Positions 61,658-64,000 of a stretch of DNA of 64,000 nt are shown piece after piece. The stretch is from Argentina anserina (Eukaryota > Streptophyta > Magnoliopsida > Rosales > Rosaceae): positions 10,850,001 through 10,914,000 of the forward strand of contig NC_065872.1 in assembly GCF_933775445.1 (NCBI RefSeq), given 5' to 3'. Positions within the stretch are counted from its first letter, which is position 1; each line of letters starts with the position of its first letter. The notes beneath the pieces are model-generated. The model was not told where the DNA came from. It ran no database searches and was given only the letters and a program-made list of their open reading frames with translations. The translations under genes and the position numbers were made by a program.

Positions 61658-64000
61658 GCTTTATAATTGTCTGTATTACTAATTAGCTCTTCTTTTTGGA
61701 CAGATGGGTTTCAGTTTTGCTGGGAAAGCTGTGTACTCTGCTGTATGGGTTGCTGCTGTTTCCTTATTCATGGAGTTGCTAGGCTTCTCTACGCAAAAAT
61801 GGCTTACTGCAGGAGGTCTTGGGACAGTCTTATTGACTCTGGCTGGCCGTGAGGTAAAACCCTTAATTTTCTTTTACCTATCTTCCCCTTTAAATATCTA
61901 GTATATGTTATGTATGTACCGATAATTTCGTTCTTACTGTAGATATTTACAAATTTCCTGTCAAGCGCAATGATTCATGCGACCCGCCCTTTTGTTGTTA
62001 ACGAATGGATTCAAACTAAAATAGAAGGCTATGAAGTATCTGGCACGGTTGAGGTTTGTATTCGAGCACTCCACAATCCTCCTTTGTGTAAAATGGCATC
62101 TGAAAAGAAAAATATCTTGCATTATCTTGGTAAAGTGAATAAATATCAGCATAATTTTTTTTTGTTAAAAAGATATTATTCATTGGTGAAATTACTGTGG
62201 TGGTGAGGTTTTATCCACATCCGCAGATACTATAAATTACGTTACATAGTTATCTGGGTCCTTTTGTCACATGTAGCATGTAGGTTGGTGGTCGCCAACT
62301 ATTGTAAGAGGTGAAGATCGTGAAGCTGTACACATCCCAAACCATAAGTTCACAGTGAATGTTGTGAGAAACCTCACTCAAAAAACTCATTGGCGCATCA
62401 AAACTCACCTTGCTATTAGTCACTTGGATGTACATAAGATAAATGTAAGGAGTAAGAAATCTTGTATATAGCCTTTTGTTGTGATAAAAAGCTGTTTTTT
62501 TTTCCAAAAAGAAAAAAAAATTGTTCATAAGATTACTGTATGATTTAGTACTTATTAGTAGTGCTTGACTGGTTGTTGATATCTCTTATATCTGTTCAGA
62601 TTATTGTTGCTGACATGCGTAAAGTCTTGTCTAAGAATCCCCAAGTTGAACAGCAGAGGTTGCATAGAAGAGTATTTCTGGAAAACGTTACTCCTGATAA
62701 TCAAGCTCTCATGGTCAGTACTAATTTCTTTTAAATTCTTACCGAGTTACAGTATCTGACATGTCTAAGTCTCATCATAGGAATCTTTTCAAGTCTTAAA
62801 TCTGGTTTTCAAGTTAATGCTGAATTCTATTGGAAGGACATTTGGGCCCTGCTGCAGGATCGAAAATGTCCTGAAATGAACAACAAGATGGTGAAGTTAT
62901 ATAATAAAGCAACACAACTAGTCTAGAATCAGAAGGCATATGACTGATGATTGGGCAACTGTTTGCTATTGTTCTTCATTGTCTTATTTGTTAACATTTG
63001 ATAGAGACAAGGGAGCCTGTATTGGAGAATGTAGCATCAGGTGAGGCAGAGGAAATGAAAGAGGATACAACAAATCTAAAAGGAAAATTTATTTTGCATT
63101 TTTGTGGTCTGTCAGTCTGTTAACAAGACAAAATATAAGATATATTGACTTTTTTCGTTGTTTGTATTTTTAAAGAATCCTGTATGTTTCTCCTCCGTCG
63201 AAGTTCATCTTCTCTCTTTTCTTTATCATCTCAACTTTGGGTTCTCTTGTTAATGAAAACAGCAAAACCATATGCTCTCTTCTTTTCCTTTTTTTTTTGG
63301 GAGGGGGAGGGTGTAAATTGTAATGTGCATTGATATTCCATATCCTTCGTAATTTGCAGATCTTGATTTCCTGTTTTGTGAAGACATCACATCATGAAGA
63401 GTATCTCTGTGTCAAGGTAAGCACATTTTGGTTCAGAAATTACTAATGTAAAGAAGGCTTTAGATTATAATAGTCCAAGCAGTTACTGAAATTAAAACTT
63501 TATTTTCAATGCTTTAGCCTAATCCAATTTTTAATAGCAACATATATGCTGAAGTTAGAACCCAGATGCATTTAGTCAGTATGACCATATATACAAAGCG
63601 TAGTTGAATAACTGGATGCTAGAGGATCACTTTGAATGGATTGCAGTCGGAGCTGTTATCCCATCATGGCAGAAACTTCATTTGTTGTAATTTTTTTGGG
63701 ACCTCACCTTTTGATTAATTGGATAATTAAAACAAAACTTGCCTTAATTATTGTAGATTCTTTACAGATTTTGACTTTTATATCATAATATGCCTCCAAC
63801 ACACTATTGATGGTTAAGCTTCGTGAATCTCTGACTAATAGGAAGCTATACTCATGGATCTTCTAAGAGTCATCAGCCATCACAAGGCCCGACTTGCCAC
63901 ACCAATCCGTACAGTGCAGAAAATGTATAGTGATACCGATTTGGACAGTATGCCATTTGCGGACTCAATGTATACTCGTGGTGGAGTATCCCCCAGCCGC
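58364..64000 (+). CDS. Plastid MscS-like mechanosensitive channel (MSL2/MSL3 type), 3' end beyond the window
   Basis: A channel of the plastid envelope that relieves osmotic stress and affects plastid size and division. Visible exons: 58,364-58,441; 58,530-58,589; 59,040-59,203; 60,261-60,384; 60,547-60,644; 61,084-61,197; 61,290-61,350; 61,704-61,853; 61,943-62,053; 62,277-62,444; 62,600-62,713; 63,360-63,416; 63,842 to the window end. They join in phase to 486 codons. The first about 100 residues are Ser-rich and look like a transit peptide. Membrane segments include [17 protein letters not shown] and [19 protein letters not shown]. The pore helix region is [20 protein letters not shown]. 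The MscS beta domain follows ([38 protein letters not shown]). The C-terminal cytosolic tail is cut off. The start [16 protein letters not shown] matches the family beginning. Confidence 0.92.
59267..59622. mobile_element. GC-rich hairpin MITE in MscS-like intron 3
   Basis: A palindromic block of about 355 bp. The left arm (from GTTGCAGACGTCCGTACGGT) pairs with the right arm (ACCGTACGGACAGTGCGAAC) across most of its length, with a short loop near 59,440. It is far more GC-rich than the intron around it. It lies between (AT)n tracts at 59,238-59,266 and about 59,627-59,640, probably a TA-rich target, so the exact target duplication cannot be defined. The overlapping open frames on both strands are a by-product of the symmetry. 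Confidence 0.8.
61624..61653. repeat. (CT)n microsatellite in MscS-like intron 7
   Basis: About 15 TC/CT units, located 50 bp upstream of the acceptor of exon 8 (61,704). It is a plausible length-variable marker near a splice acceptor. Confidence 0.95.

Overview
The window is nuclear DNA of a flowering plant, almost certainly a eudicot. Genes have many short GT-AG introns in AT-rich intergenic DNA, and transposable elements of plant superfamilies are nested in one another. The predicted proteins are plant families (NETWORKED, SKIP34, plant nicotinamidase, plastid MscS-like channel, NAT11/12-type transporter). I suspect a rosid, possibly Rosaceae, but the sequence alone does not prove it.

Layout. 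(1) 1-17,000 is a transposon-rich pseudogene region. It starts inside a PIF/Harbinger element with an intact Myb/SANT gene and a broken transposase. Three decayed copies (A, B, C) of a protein-kinase/U-box E3 ligase gene follow. Copy A abuts the Harbinger end, copy B is split by a dead Ty1/copia element plus an antisense host-gene-like fragment, and copy C has lost its U-box. A hAT element with an exact 8-bp target duplication and a long-inverted-repeat element with an exact 10-bp duplication lie between A and B. (2) 17,103-23,349 (-) is a ten-exon nucleobase-ascorbate transporter with a hAT element in its last intron. (3) 26,676-26,969 (-) is SKIP34; further MITE or Mutator-like remnants lie in 27,560-29,190. 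(4) 29,407-33,487 (+) is an ecdysoneless/SGT1 homologue and 34,284-35,931 (+) a nicotinamidase. (5) 36,792-39,995 (-) is a NET2-type actin-binding protein and 42,634-44,057 (-) a conserved plant protein of unknown function with a short last exon. (6) 44,100-50,000 is mostly gene-empty. (7) 50,027-53,887 (+) is a 1,286-residue coiled-coil protein with a recently amplified internal repeat. (8) 55,690-56,507 (-) is an MDP-1-type HAD phosphatase. (9) 58,364 to the window end (+) is a plastid MscS-like mechanosensitive channel, cut by the window edge, with a GC-rich hairpin element in intron 3.

I rebuilt the splicing by eye. The complete models have matching intron phases and total lengths divisible by three (NAT 728 aa, ECD 657 aa, nicotinamidase 241 aa, NET2 932 aa, unknown-function protein 175 aa, MDP-1 173 aa). 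This supports them as working genes. They are unrelated housekeeping or cell-biology genes and form no operon-like system.

I found no clearly new biological system. The observations most worth following are the 129-bp in-frame repeat amplification, the host-like gene fragments next to or inside mobile elements, the intronic hairpin, and the nested history of the kinase/U-box copies.
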